From RPQJ01 sp963846885 (lineage in GTDB: Bacteria > Pseudomonadota > Gammaproteobacteria > Steroidobacterales > Steroidobacteraceae), in NCBI GenBank assembly GCA_963846885.1, contig CAWJXS010000002.1:124001-188000 (forward strand): a DNA stretch of 64,000 nt, written 5' to 3'. Both the position numbers and the translations under genes were made by a program. The notes beneath the pieces are model-generated. The model was not told the DNA's origin. It saw only the letters and a list, made by a program, of their open reading frames with translations, and searched no databases. This document shows positions 34,922-43,394 of this stretch, piece after piece; position 1 is the first letter of the stretch; every line of letters starts with the position of its first letter.

Positions 34922-35962
34922 ATGGCCGTGGACATTGCCCAGCTGCTGGCATTCGCCGTCAAGAACAATGCCTCCGACTTGCACCTGTCGTCAGGCGTGC
35001 CGCCGATGATCCGGGTCGATGGCGACATGAAGCGGATCAACATGCCGCCGCTGACGCACAAGGAAGTGCACAGCATGGTGTACGACATCATGAATGACAA
35101 GCAACGGAAGGCGTACGAAGAGTTCTACGAAACGGACTTTTCGTTCGAGATCCCTAAGCTCGCGCGCTTCCGCGTCAACGCCTTCAACCAGAACCGCGGC
35201 GCGGCCGCCGTGTTCCGCAACATTCCCTCGGTGGTGCTGTCGCTCGACGACCTGAACGCGCCGAAGATCTTCAAGGACATCGCGATGCAGCCGCGCGGCC
35301 TGGTGCTCGTCACCGGCCCGACGGGCTCCGGCAAGTCGACCACGCTGGCCGGCATGATCAACTACGTGAACGACAACCGGCCGGATCACATCATCACGAT
35401 CGAAGACCCGATCGAGTTCGTGCACGAATCGAAGCGCTGCCTCATGAACCAGCGCGAAGTCCACCGCGACACGCTCGGCTTCTCCGAGGCCCTGCGCTCG
35501 GCGCTGCGCGAAGACCCAGACGTGATCCTGGTCGGCGAAATGCGCGACCTGGAAACCATCCGCCTCGCGCTCACCGGCGCCGAGACGGGCCACCTCGTGT
35601 TCGGCACGCTGCACACCAGTTCGGCGGCCAAGACCATCGACCGTGTCGTCGACGTGTTCCCGGCGGCCGAGAAGGAAATGGTCCGCGCGATGCTTTCGGA
35701 ATCGCTGCGCGCCGTGATCTCGCAGACGCTGCTGAAGCGCATCGGCGGCGGCCGCATCGCGGCGCACGAGATCATGATCGGCACCCCGGCCATCCGTAAC
35801 CTGATCCGCGAAGGCAAGATTGCGCAGATGTATTCGGCGATCCAGACCGGCCAGCAGGCCGGCATGCAGACGCTCGACCAGTGCCTGAAAGAGCTGCTGC
35901 AGAAAGGCCTGATCACGAAGGACGAGGCGCGGTACCGCGCCCAGAACAAGGAGGATTTCTAG
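34922..35962 (+). CDS. pilT: Type IV pilus retraction ATPase
   Basis: 346 residues, the usual PilT length. MAVDIAQLLAFAVKNNASDL starts the N-terminal domain. Walker A is GPTGSGKSTTLAGM, then ITIEDPIEFVHESKRCLMNQ, the Walker B region DVILVGEMRDLETI and TGHLVFGTLHTSSAAKTIDR. C-terminal AIRNLIREGKIAQMYSAIQT is the conserved AIRNLIRE motif needed for retraction. As a hexamer at the pilus base it depolymerises pilin, driving twitching. First of three related ATPases in tandem. Confidence 0.97.
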   Translation: MAVDIAQLLAFAVKNNASDLHLSSGVPPMIRVDGDMKRINMPPLTHKEVHSMVYDIMNDKQRKAYEEFYETDFSFEIPKLARFRVNAFNQNRGAAAVFRNIPSVVLSLDDLNAPKIFKDIAMQPRGLVLVTGPTGSGKSTTLAGMINYVNDNRPDHIITIEDPIEFVHESKRCLMNQREVHRDTLGFSEALRSALREDPDVILVGEMRDLETIRLALTGAETGHLVFGTLHTSSAAKTIDRVVDVFPAAEKEMVRAMLSESLRAVISQTLLKRIGGGRIAAHEIMIGTPAIRNLIREGKIAQMYSAIQTGQQAGMQTLDQCLKELLQKGLITKDEARYRAQNKEDF

Positions 35963-35992
35963 CCGACGGCTGTCGTCTGGAAATAAACAAAC

Positions 35993-37138
35993 ATGGATCG
36001 CGATACTGGCATCAAGCTCATGCAGGACCTCCTGCGCCGCATGGTCGAGCGCAACGGGTCCGACTTGTTCATCACCGCGGGTTTCCCGCCTGCCATCAAG
36101 ATCGACGGCGAGATCAAGCCGCAGACCAACCAGCCGCTGACGCCCGAGCAGGCGCAGTTGCTGGTGCGAGCGATCATGAACGATCGCCAGACCAAGGAAT
36201 TCGACTCGACGCGCGAGTGCAACTTTGCCATCGCCCCGCCGGGCATCGGCCGGTTCCGCGTCAGCGCCTTCGTGCAGATGGGGCTCACCGGCGCGGTGCT
36301 GCGCACCATCAACATCAAGGTGCCGACCGTAGACGAACTGGAGCTGCCGCCGATCCTCAAGGAGATCGTGCTGTCGAAGCGCGGCCTGTGCATCCTGGTG
36401 GGCGCCACCGGCTCGGGCAAGTCGACGTCGCTCGCCGCGATGCTCGACTACCGCAACGACAAGACGCGCGGGCACATCATCACGATCGAGGACCCGATCG
36501 AGTACGTCCATACGCACAGGAACTGCGTGGTGACGCAGCGCGAGGTGGGCGTCGACACCGACAGCTGGCACATGGCGCTCAAGAACACGCTGCGCCAGGC
36601 GCCGGACGTGATCCTGATCGGCGAAATCCGCGACCGCGAAACGATGGAATACGGCATCCAGTTCGCCGAGACGGGCCATCTCGTGCTCGCGACGCTGCAC
36701 GCCAACAGCGCCAACCAGGCGATGGACCGCATCATCAACTTCTTCCCGGAAGACCGCCGCGAGCAGTTGCTGATGGACCTGTCGCTGAACATCCGCGCGA
36801 TGATCGCGCAGCGCCTGATCCCGCGCGACGGCACCAAGGGCCGCATCGCGGCGATGGAGGTGATGCTGAACACGCCGCTGATCGCGGACCTGATCTTCCG
36901 CGGCGAGGTCTCGGCCATCAAGGAAATCATGGCCAAGTCGAACCGGCTCGGCATGAAGACCTTTGACCAGGCGCTGTTCGAACTGTTCGAATCGGGCACC
37001 ATTTCGTACGAAGAGGCGCTGCGCAACGCAGACTCCAAGAACGAAATCCGGCTGCGCATCAAGCTCGAGAGCAAGCGTGAGCGCTCGGCCCATCTGGACG
37101 AGTCGGGCTCGCTCAGGATCGTCGAGGAAGAAGAGTGA
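35993..37138 (+). CDS. pilU: PilT/PilU-type retraction ATPase
   Basis: 381 residues with a PilU-like core: MDRDTGIKLMQDLLRRMVER, GSDLFITAGFPPAIKIDGEI, Walker A VGATGSGKSTSLAAMLDYRN, EDPIEYVHTHRNCVVTQREV and VILIGEIRDRETMEYGIQFA. The acidic, charged C-terminal tail (SAHLDESGSLRIVEEEE) is characteristic of PilU. PilU assists PilT in retraction. It begins 30 nt after pilT, and its stop overlaps the start of the next gene (TGATG). Confidence 0.94.
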   Translation: MDRDTGIKLMQDLLRRMVERNGSDLFITAGFPPAIKIDGEIKPQTNQPLTPEQAQLLVRAIMNDRQTKEFDSTRECNFAIAPPGIGRFRVSAFVQMGLTGAVLRTINIKVPTVDELELPPILKEIVLSKRGLCILVGATGSGKSTSLAAMLDYRNDKTRGHIITIEDPIEYVHTHRNCVVTQREVGVDTDSWHMALKNTLRQAPDVILIGEIRDRETMEYGIQFAETGHLVLATLHANSANQAMDRIINFFPEDRREQLLMDLSLNIRAMIAQRLIPRDGTKGRIAAMEVMLNTPLIADLIFRGEVSAIKEIMAKSNRLGMKTFDQALFELFESGTISYEEALRNADSKNEIRLRIKLESKRERSAHLDESGSLRIVEEEE

Positions 37139-38295
37139 TGGCAACCGAAACCCCCGACCTGGACGCGACCGCGCCGCCGCACGAACGGCTGCTGAACGAT
37201 ACCGGCATGGTGGGGGGCGACACGGCCCGCAGCTTCGTGCTGAACACGAAGCCGCTCTTCAAGCTCATGGTGGAGAAGAAGGCCTCGGACCTCTTCTTCT
37301 CGTCGAACTCCCCGATCAAGATCAAGATCGAGGGCAAGATCATGCCGGTCAACCGGCAGGTCCTGACGGCCGACCAGGTGCGGCAGGCCGCTTACGGCCT
37401 GATGAACCAGGAGCAGATCGACTACTTCCAGCAGGAGCTGGAGATCGACTTCGCGATCTCGGAGCCGGGCCTGGGGCGATTCCGCATCGCGGTGTTCCAC
37501 CAGCGCGGCAATCCCGCGATGGTGCTGCGTTACATCACGGCCGACATGCCCTCGCTCGAAGAGCTGGGCCTGCCGATGATCATGAAAGACCTGGTCATGA
37601 TCAAGCGCGGCCTGGTGCTCATGGTGGGCGCCACGGGCTCGGGCAAGTCGACGTCACTGGCCGCGATGCTCAATTACCGCAACGAGATCTCGTCCGACCA
37701 CATCCTGACGGTGGAAGACCCGATCGAGTTCCTGCACCGGAACAAGAAGTCGATCGTGAACCAGCGCGAAGTGGGGCTCGACACCAAGTCGTTCCACCGC
37801 GCGTTGCGCAGCGCGATGCGTGCGGCGCCGGACGTGATCCTGATCGGCGAAATCCGCGACCGCGAGTCGATGGAGTACGCGCTCACTTTCGCCGGTACCG
37901 GCCATCTCTGCCTCGCGACGCTGCATGCGAACAACGCGGCCGAAACGCTCGACCGCATCATCAACATGTTCCCCCGCGACCAGCATTCGCAGATCTTCCT
38001 CGACCTGTCGCAGTACCTCAAAGCGATCCTGTCGCAGCGCCTGGTGGTCGGCAAGGACGGCAAGCGCGTCGCCGCCATCGAAGTGCTGCTCAATACCCCG
38101 CACGTGCAGGAGTTGATCAAGAAGGGCGACGTGGTGGGAGTAAAGGAAGCGCTGATCCGCAGCGGCGAGAAGGGCGTGCAGAGCTTCGACGTCGCGCTCT
38201 ACGACATCTACAAGCAGGGCAAGATCACGCTCGAAGAAGCGATCTCGAACGCGGATTCGCGCACGAACCTCGAGGCGAAGATCAACTTCGGTTGA
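37138..38295 (+). CDS. Second PilU-like ATPase
   Basis: 385 residues. About 45 extra N-terminal residues precede FKLMVEKKASDLFFSSNSPI. Walker A VGATGSGKSTSLAAMLNYRN, EDPIEFLHRNKKSIVNQREV and VILIGEIRDRESMEYALTFA are very like the upstream PilU. The C-terminus lacks the acidic tail and ends SNADSRTNLEAKINFG. It could be a paralogous retraction motor that forms mixed complexes or acts on other pili. The start overlaps the pilU stop, so translation is coupled. It is intact, with all catalytic motifs. Confidence 0.9.
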   Translation: MATETPDLDATAPPHERLLNDTGMVGGDTARSFVLNTKPLFKLMVEKKASDLFFSSNSPIKIKIEGKIMPVNRQVLTADQVRQAAYGLMNQEQIDYFQQELEIDFAISEPGLGRFRIAVFHQRGNPAMVLRYITADMPSLEELGLPMIMKDLVMIKRGLVLMVGATGSGKSTSLAAMLNYRNEISSDHILTVEDPIEFLHRNKKSIVNQREVGLDTKSFHRALRSAMRAAPDVILIGEIRDRESMEYALTFAGTGHLCLATLHANNAAETLDRIINMFPRDQHSQIFLDLSQYLKAILSQRLVVGKDGKRVAAIEVLLNTPHVQELIKKGDVVGVKEALIRSGEKGVQSFDVALYDIYKQGKITLEEAISNADSRTNLEAKINFG

Positions 38296-38334
38296 GCGTT
38301 CGGCGCGTTCGGCGTGCGTGCTGTCGGCGGTGCC

Positions 38335-38415
38335 GCAGGCGGCCGATCCGGTGCCTTCCCCGAGCTTGGAAAGGCAGACACGCGCTCTGGGAAAGGCACC
38401 GGATAGCCCGCCTGC
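38335..38415 (-). repeat. Family C hairpin repeat, copy C4
   Basis: Core GGAAAGGCAGACAC (38368-38381) lies between arms 38335-38365 and 38385-38415. The arms pair as GCAGGCGG...ATCCGGTGCCTT with its complement and a few mismatches. It starts 40 nt after the last pilU-like stop and may end that transcript. Confidence 0.82.
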
Positions 38416-38545
38416 AAGACCGCGCCTGAGCGACTCGAAATCGACGCCAGATCATCACCGAAGCCACCTCATGCCGCCGTCGATTTCGCTCGCACGGCGC
38501 ACGCAGCGTCTAAAATCGCCACCTTCGGCACGCAGAAGGAAAGCC

Positions 38546-38839
38546 ATGCCCGCTTACGTCATCTTTGACGTCGAGATCCGCGACATGAACCAGTACCAGG
38601 AGTACATGAAAGGCGTAAAGCCTGCGATTGAGGCGGCCGGAGGCAAGTACCTCGCCCGCGGCGGTCAGCACAAGGTGTACGAAGGCGACTGGCAACCGCG
38701 CAGAATCGTTCTCTTCGAGTTCCCGTCTGTCGCCGACTTCGAGTCCTTCTACAACGGTCCGGTCTATCAGGCGCTTCGTCCCGGCAGAGACGCCTGCAGT
38801 TCCGCCAGGCTGGTGTCGGTTGAAGGCTTGGCTCCATAG
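38546..38839 (+). CDS. DUF1330 family protein
   Basis: 97 residues: MPAYVIFDVEIRDMNQYQEY, AIEAAGGKYLARGGQHKVYE, WQPRRIVLFEFPSVADFESF, the compact ferredoxin-like fold of DUF1330. AAGGAA precedes the ATG by 5 nt. Function unknown; related monooxygenase-like dimeric domains bind small metabolites. A longer upstream frame lacks conserved residues. Confidence 0.92.
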   Translation: MPAYVIFDVEIRDMNQYQEYMKGVKPAIEAAGGKYLARGGQHKVYEGDWQPRRIVLFEFPSVADFESFYNGPVYQALRPGRDACSSARLVSVEGLAP

Positions 38840-38862
38840 GCCGCTCACTGCAGTGCTTTCCC

Positions 38863-39600
38863 TTGTCAGTGAGTAAGTCCATCACCCTGCGGGTGATTGT
38901 CGGCGTGGCCGCGATCGCGGCGCCGATCCTGCACAGCGTCACGGACGCAATGGAGTGGTACCAGCAGGGGTTTTCGCGCACGCAGCTTTGGTTGAACTAC
39001 GTTGCCTTCCTGCCGATGCCTTGGCTGCTGCTGGGCATGTACGCGGTTCGCAAAGAGCAACTAGGACCGTCTGGCCTGGTCGGTGCGCTCTTGTATGGCA
39101 TCGCATTCACCTACTTCGCTCATACGACGCTCTATGCGCTGGCTTCGCATGCGCCAACCTACGAGGCGCTCTGGCAGCAGCTGGGACCTGCATACACGCT
39201 GCACGGGGCCCTCATGGTTGTCGGCGGTCTGCTCTTCGCCTGGGCGGCCCTGCGTGCGGGAGGCCTGCCCAGACCCGCGGTTCGCCTGTTCGGCGCGGGC
39301 CTGCTCATCAACCTGGTGCTGGCCCTGGTGCCGTTGCCGGATATTCTGCAAACCGTGGGCACGGCCATTCGTAACGCTGGCCTGGTCGGTATGGGCTACG
39401 CCATTCTCTTTAACGACCATGGAGCGAGACGACCTGACCCTGCGCTCGAGCGCGGTACCTCAGGCAGACCTTCGGCGGATAGACCGCGTTCGCGTCGAAC
39501 ACCGGCCCGTCCACGCACACTCGCTTCATCGCGAGCGAGCCATCCGGCTGCACGACCGGCACCGCGCATCCGGCGCAGCCGCCCACCGCGCAAGCCATGA
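38863..39600 (+). CDS. Integral membrane protein of unknown function with doubtful C-terminus
   Basis: The first ~185 residues hold about five membrane helices (ITLRVIVGVAAIAAPIL, LWLNYVAFLPMPWLLLGMYA, GALLYGIAFTYFAHTTLYAL, LHGALMVVGGLLFAWAALRA, AVRLFGAGLLINLVLALVPL). After GYAILFNDHG the text turns into Arg/Pro-rich sequence that is simply the complement of the pyrK-like gene, overlapped by 191 nt. The genuine protein may end near 39420, with the in-frame stop lost. The start is TTG 38863 or GTG 38869; neither has a good ribosome-binding site. Confidence 0.6.
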   Translation: MSVSKSITLRVIVGVAAIAAPILHSVTDAMEWYQQGFSRTQLWLNYVAFLPMPWLLLGMYAVRKEQLGPSGLVGALLYGIAFTYFAHTTLYALASHAPTYEALWQQLGPAYTLHGALMVVGGLLFAWAALRAGGLPRPAVRLFGAGLLINLVLALVPLPDILQTVGTAIRNAGLVGMGYAILFNDHGARRPDPALERGTSGRPSADRPRSRRTPARPRTLASSRASHPAARPAPRIRRSRPPRKP

Positions 39601-40417
39601 ATTCTTCGAGCGACACCTGGCATGGCACGCCGAACCGGCGTGCGACGCGGGCTGTGGCCTGCAGCATCGGCGTCGGGCCGCACGCGAAAACCTCGACTTC
39701 TGCGAGCGCCGCGGCATCCAGCGAGGCCAGCCAGGCAGCCGCGAGGTCCGTCACGTAACCGTGAAAACACCCCGGGAAATCACCGAAGCTCGCCAGCCGG
39801 CTGGCGATGCCCCAGTCGTCCAGCAGCGGCATGCATGCAATCGCTTCGCTCGGAATGCCCGGGACCACGATCTGCGATGGACGCGCGCGGAAGGGAAACT
39901 CGATCTCGGAGCCCATCAGCACCAGGGGCTGCCAGGCGGCCTCGGTGCGACGCTGCTTCAACGACTCTGCCAGGAAGACCATCGGGGGAATGCCGACGCC
40001 GCCGCCGATCAGCAGCGTGCGCGGACGTCGTGGATTGGCCACGAAGCCTTTGCCGATCGGTCCGAGCACGCTGATCGTCGCGCCGAGCGGTTGCCTGGCA
40101 AGTGACTCGAGCCCGGGCCCGACGACCTTGTAGAGGATTTCGATCCAGCCCGCCTTAGGGTCCACGCGCATCAGCGACAAAGGTCGACGCATCGGACGAT
40201 CGGGATCGCACGTCAGGTGCGCGAAGCTGCCCGGTGTGGCGGCGGCGGCGCACCTGGGCGCCTGCACGCGGATCACGAATTGCTGCCCCGGGTATTCCTG
40301 CTGCGAGAGCAGCTTGCCGTCCTCCACGAAGATCGAGCCGCGGTGGCCGCGCTCGTCTGCCGGCGTGCCGCGGCTGCGGCCCGGCGCGTCGATCGTGCAG
40401 GAAGTGGTGGCCGTCAT
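39410..40417 (-). CDS. Dihydroorotate dehydrogenase electron-transfer subunit-like protein (PyrK family)
   Basis: 335 residues. An FAD-binding ferredoxin-reductase fold (RPLSLMRVDPKAGWIEILYK, LLIGGGVGIPPMVFLAESLK) is followed by a 2Fe-2S cluster motif near the C-terminus: CAVGGCAGC, then VCVDGPVF, the C-x4-C-x2-C-x14-C spacing of PyrK. PyrK passes electrons from class 1B dihydroorotate dehydrogenase to NAD. It begins 5 nt after pyrB, so a pyrimidine role is likely, but no pyrD lies in the window. The last ~25 residues extend past the usual PyrK end and overlap the convergent membrane gene. Confidence 0.85.
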   Translation of the reverse strand: MTATTSCTIDAPGRSRGTPADERGHRGSIFVEDGKLLSQQEYPGQQFVIRVQAPRCAAAATPGSFAHLTCDPDRPMRRPLSLMRVDPKAGWIEILYKVVGPGLESLARQPLGATISVLGPIGKGFVANPRRPRTLLIGGGVGIPPMVFLAESLKQRRTEAAWQPLVLMGSEIEFPFRARPSQIVVPGIPSEAIACMPLLDDWGIASRLASFGDFPGCFHGYVTDLAAAWLASLDAAALAEVEVFACGPTPMLQATARVARRFGVPCQVSLEEFMACAVGGCAGCAVPVVQPDGSLAMKRVCVDGPVFDANAVYPPKVCLRYRARAQGQVVSLHGR

Positions 40418-40421
40418 GCGT

Positions 40422-41426
40422 TCAGACCTCGCGCCTGCCGGCCTGCACGTTGCGGACCTGCACGTTGCGCACGATGGTCGCCAGCACGGCCATGCGCACG
40501 GCGACGCCGTTGCGGACCTGCTGCTGCACGGCGGATTGCGGACCGTCCGCAATCGCGTTCGAGATCTCGACGCCGCGGTTCATCGGGCCGGGGTGGAGCA
40601 CGATCGCGCCCTTGCCCGCGTGCTGGATGCTGCGTTCGGTGATGCCCCATTCCCTGAGGAACGCGTCCATGTCGGGAATCTGCGTCGCGTCCATGCGCTC
40701 CTTCTGGATGCGCAGCGCCATGATCACGTCGGCGCCGCGGATGCCGTCCTCCAGCACCGGGAAGCGCTTGGCACCCGGGAACTCGTCTGCCTCCGGCGCC
40801 AGGCCGGCGGGCGAGACGAAGCGCAACTCGCCGACCCCCAGCGTCTGCAGCGCGGTGGCGGTGGAGCGCGCGACGCGCGAATGGCTGATGTCGCCCACGA
40901 TCGAAACGCAGAGGTTCTTCACGTCGCCCTTGCGCTGGCGGATCGTCAGCACGTCGAGCAGGCCTTGCGTGGGGTGCGAGACGTGCGCTTCGCCTGCGTT
41001 CAGTACGCTGACGTGCGGCTGCACGTGCGCCGCGACGAACGCGGGCAAGCCGGGTTCGGAGTCGCGCATGACGAACACGTCGACCATCATTGCCTGCAGC
41101 GTGTACAGCGTGTCGAGCACGGTCTCGCCCTTCACGCGCGACGACGAGTGCAGGTCGAGGTTGACTACGTCTGCGCCGAGCCGAGTCGCTGCGAGTTCGA
41201 ACGACACGCGGGTGCGCGTGCTGGGCTCGAAGAACAGGTTGGCCACGGTGCGGCCGAGCAGGGCGCCGTCCCGGGCCGGCAGGTCGCCCGGTTCGCGCAC
41301 GTAGAACTGGGCCAGGTCGAGCAGGCGGAGGATCTCGTCGCTCGAGAGGCCCTCGAGCGTGAGCAGGTGACGCAGACGGCCGGCGGGGTCGCGCTGCAGC
41401 TCTCGGCCGGTATCGGTCTTGGTCAT
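40422..41426 (-). CDS. pyrB: Aspartate carbamoyltransferase catalytic subunit
   Basis: 334 residues. LGRTVANLFFEPSTRTRVSF carries the carbamoyl-phosphate signature STRTR; LDLHSSSRVKGETVLDTLYT, VLNAGEAHVSHPTQGLLDVL and AIVLHPGPMNRGVEISNAIA follow. It carbamoylates aspartate in pyrimidine synthesis. The ATG at 41426 overlaps the ruvX stop (ATGA). In Pseudomonas the same neighbourhood is ruvX-pyrR-pyrB; pyrR is absent here. Confidence 0.96.
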   Translation of the reverse strand: MTKTDTGRELQRDPAGRLRHLLTLEGLSSDEILRLLDLAQFYVREPGDLPARDGALLGRTVANLFFEPSTRTRVSFELAATRLGADVVNLDLHSSSRVKGETVLDTLYTLQAMMVDVFVMRDSEPGLPAFVAAHVQPHVSVLNAGEAHVSHPTQGLLDVLTIRQRKGDVKNLCVSIVGDISHSRVARSTATALQTLGVGELRFVSPAGLAPEADEFPGAKRFPVLEDGIRGADVIMALRIQKERMDATQIPDMDAFLREWGITERSIQHAGKGAIVLHPGPMNRGVEISNAIADGPQSAVQQQVRNGVAVRMAVLATIVRNVQVRNVQAGRREV

Positions 41427-41845
41427 TTGGTCATCCACGTCGTCAGTATCAGGCGCGCCGCGTTCGCATCGATGTCCTCGGGACGGATGCGCCGCGCGCG
41501 CGCGCCCGAGCGGCGCTCGTCGCGCAACTCATCGTAGGCGGCATTCGATGTCAGGCGCTCGTCCACGTACTCGACCGGCAGTCGCGAGCGTTCGGCGAGC
41601 TGGGCGCCGAACTCGTGGCAGGCGGCGGTCGTGGTGGTGTCCGAGCCGTCCATATTATAGGGGAGCCCGACGAGCAGTCGGGCCGGCGCCCATTGGGCAA
41701 TGCACGTATCGACGGCGGCCCAATCGGGCGCTCCGTGCTTGCAGGGCAGGGCGCCGACGGCCGTGGCAGAGCCGGTCAGGGTCTGGCCCACGGCCACCCC
41801 GATCCGCCGCGTGCCGAAATCGAAAGCCAGCAGCACCTCGCCCAC
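41423..41845 (-). CDS. ruvX: Putative pre-16S rRNA nuclease / Holliday-junction resolvase-like
   Basis: 140 residues from GTG 41843-41845 (VGEVLLAFDFGTRRIGVAVG). VGLPYNMDGSDTTTTAACHE and LPVEYVDERLTSNAAYDELR complete the YqgF/RuvX RNase-H-like fold with the acidic residues D9 (FDFG), E/D in YVDERLTS. It is thought to trim the 16S rRNA 5' end. The start is uncertain, since no ribosome-binding site precedes it and the frame stays open upstream. It lies 68 nt after yqgE and overlaps pyrB. Confidence 0.92.
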   Translation of the reverse strand: MGEVLLAFDFGTRRIGVAVGQTLTGSATAVGALPCKHGAPDWAAVDTCIAQWAPARLLVGLPYNMDGSDTTTTAACHEFGAQLAERSRLPVEYVDERLTSNAAYDELRDERRSGARARRIRPEDIDANAARLILTTWMTK

Positions 41846-41913
41846 GGGGGAAGGACCGCGGCGGCTGCCCGGGGCGGCGGCTGCGGCAGGATCCGGCTCG
41901 TCGTCGGGGGTGG

Positions 41914-42471
41914 TCAGGCGTGGCCCGCGTCGCTGCTGAGGGAAACGAGCTCGATGCCGAGCAGGCGGGCCGCGGCGGTCCACCGTTGCTCGATCGGGGT
42001 GCCGAACAGCACGCGTTCGTCGGCATCCACGGTCAGCCAGGCATTGCGCGCCATCTCGTCCTCGAGCTGGCCGGCGTCCCAGCCGGCGTAACCCAGGGCG
42101 ATGACGGCGCTGTCGGGGCCTTCCCCGGCCGCGAGCGCATCGAGGATGTCGCGCGACGTGGTCAGGTGCATGCGGTCGGAGAAAGGCAGCGACGATTCGT
42201 ACTTGCCGGCTGGCGAATGCAGCACGAAGCCGCGTTCGGTCTGCACCGGGCCGCCGCGCAGCACGGGCTGGTCGTTGACGCGCGAGCGGGTTGAATCGAG
42301 GCTGAGCTGCTCGAACACCTCGCCCAGCGTCATCGGCAGCGTGCGATTGATGACGATGCCCAGCGCGCCGCGCTCGCTGTGCTCGCAGACCAGCGTCACG
42401 GTCTGCGCAAAGTTCGGATCGTCCATCGCCGGCATGGCGATCAGGAACTGGTTGATGAGGTAGTCGGCCAC
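41914..42471 (-). CDS. yqgE: YqgE/AlgH family protein
   Basis: 185 residues from GTG 42469-42471: VADYLINQFLIAMPAMDDPN, then VTLVCEHSERGALGIVINRT, VLRGGPVQTERGFVLHSPAG and the C-terminal IALGYAGWDAGQLEDEMARN, nearly complete agreement with the family. The function is unclear (linked to alginate regulation in Pseudomonas). It is usually next to ruvX, as here. Confidence 0.95.
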   Translation of the reverse strand: MADYLINQFLIAMPAMDDPNFAQTVTLVCEHSERGALGIVINRTLPMTLGEVFEQLSLDSTRSRVNDQPVLRGGPVQTERGFVLHSPAGKYESSLPFSDRMHLTTSRDILDALAAGEGPDSAVIALGYAGWDAGQLEDEMARNAWLTVDADERVLFGTPIEQRWTAAARLLGIELVSLSSDAGHA

Positions 42472-42488
42472 GGGGCGACAGTATCGCG

Positions 42489-43394
42489 CTACGGCCGCGA
42501 GGAAAAGACCGCGCCGTCGCCGCCAAGCTGGCCGTTGATGAATTGCCACTCGTAGGCGAAGCGCAAGACCGGGAATCGCTCGCGCAGCGCGCCCGGAAAC
42601 GGCTCGAAGGGGGCCGCGAGGCGCACGATGCCGACGGCTGCGTTGTCGAGCTCGGCATGGCCGCTGGACCGGCGCACGATCACCGACTCGAGTGAGCCGT
42701 TGGCCCGGATCGCGACCTCGACCACCGGATTGCCCGACAGCTGCCGGCGCCGCGCTTCGTTCGGGAAATTGATCGTGCCGACGCGCTCGATGCGGCGCTT
42801 CCAGCCGTCCAGGTACGCAGCGATCGCGGATTCGCGCGTGTCGGCCAGCAGTTTGCCGTCGGCCGCGCGCGCTCCGCGCAGGTTCAGCTCGCGATCGGCG
42901 ACGGCGGCATTGAGGCCGACCGTCGGCACCGCTGGGCTCGGGACCGCGAAGAACACCGGCGCTTCGTCCCGCGGTGCGGACCCGGTCGCCAGGCGTTCGG
43001 CTTGCAGCGCGCGACTGGCCAGGACCGACAGGGCGCCGGCCGGTTCGTCCAGGCGTTGGCGCTTGTCGGGATCGAGCTGGACGTTGTCTGGCGGGGCCAG
43101 CACTTCTTCACGGGCTTCGGGCAGCGAGGCGCGCTTGGCGTCCAGCCCCATGCCCTGGCCGCGCTGGGTGCGCTGCGCAATGTACGCCGCGTCTTCGTTT
43201 TCCTGCGGGTCGTCGGGACCCGGCGGCACCAGCAGGACCTCGAGCGTGGGTAACGCGTCGTTCGAGACGGGCGGCGCGCTGAACTTCACCCCCAGGATCA
43301 TCAGGCCGTGCACCAGCGCGGCGATGAAGATCGCGGTCGCCAGCCGGTCACCGGCCGGGTCTCGTCGCCTGCGCAGGATGGCCGGTGTCGTCAA
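42489..43394 (-). CDS. tonB: TonB-like energy transducer
   Basis: 301 residues. A single N-terminal membrane helix (ATAIFIAALVHGLMILGVKF) leads into a long charged periplasmic linker (poor in the usual Pro-Lys repeats) and a C-terminal TonB fold (YLDGWKRRIERVGTINFPNE, NPVVEVAIRANGSLESVIVR, FPVLRFAYEWQFING). It couples ExbBD energy to outer-membrane receptors such as the BtuB in this window, though ExbBD are not here. Placement between gshB and yqgE is as in Pseudomonas. ATG overlaps the gshB stop (ATGA). Confidence 0.9.
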   Translation of the reverse strand: MTTPAILRRRRDPAGDRLATAIFIAALVHGLMILGVKFSAPPVSNDALPTLEVLLVPPGPDDPQENEDAAYIAQRTQRGQGMGLDAKRASLPEAREEVLAPPDNVQLDPDKRQRLDEPAGALSVLASRALQAERLATGSAPRDEAPVFFAVPSPAVPTVGLNAAVADRELNLRGARAADGKLLADTRESAIAAYLDGWKRRIERVGTINFPNEARRRQLSGNPVVEVAIRANGSLESVIVRRSSGHAELDNAAVGIVRLAAPFEPFPGALRERFPVLRFAYEWQFINGQLGGDGAVFSSRP

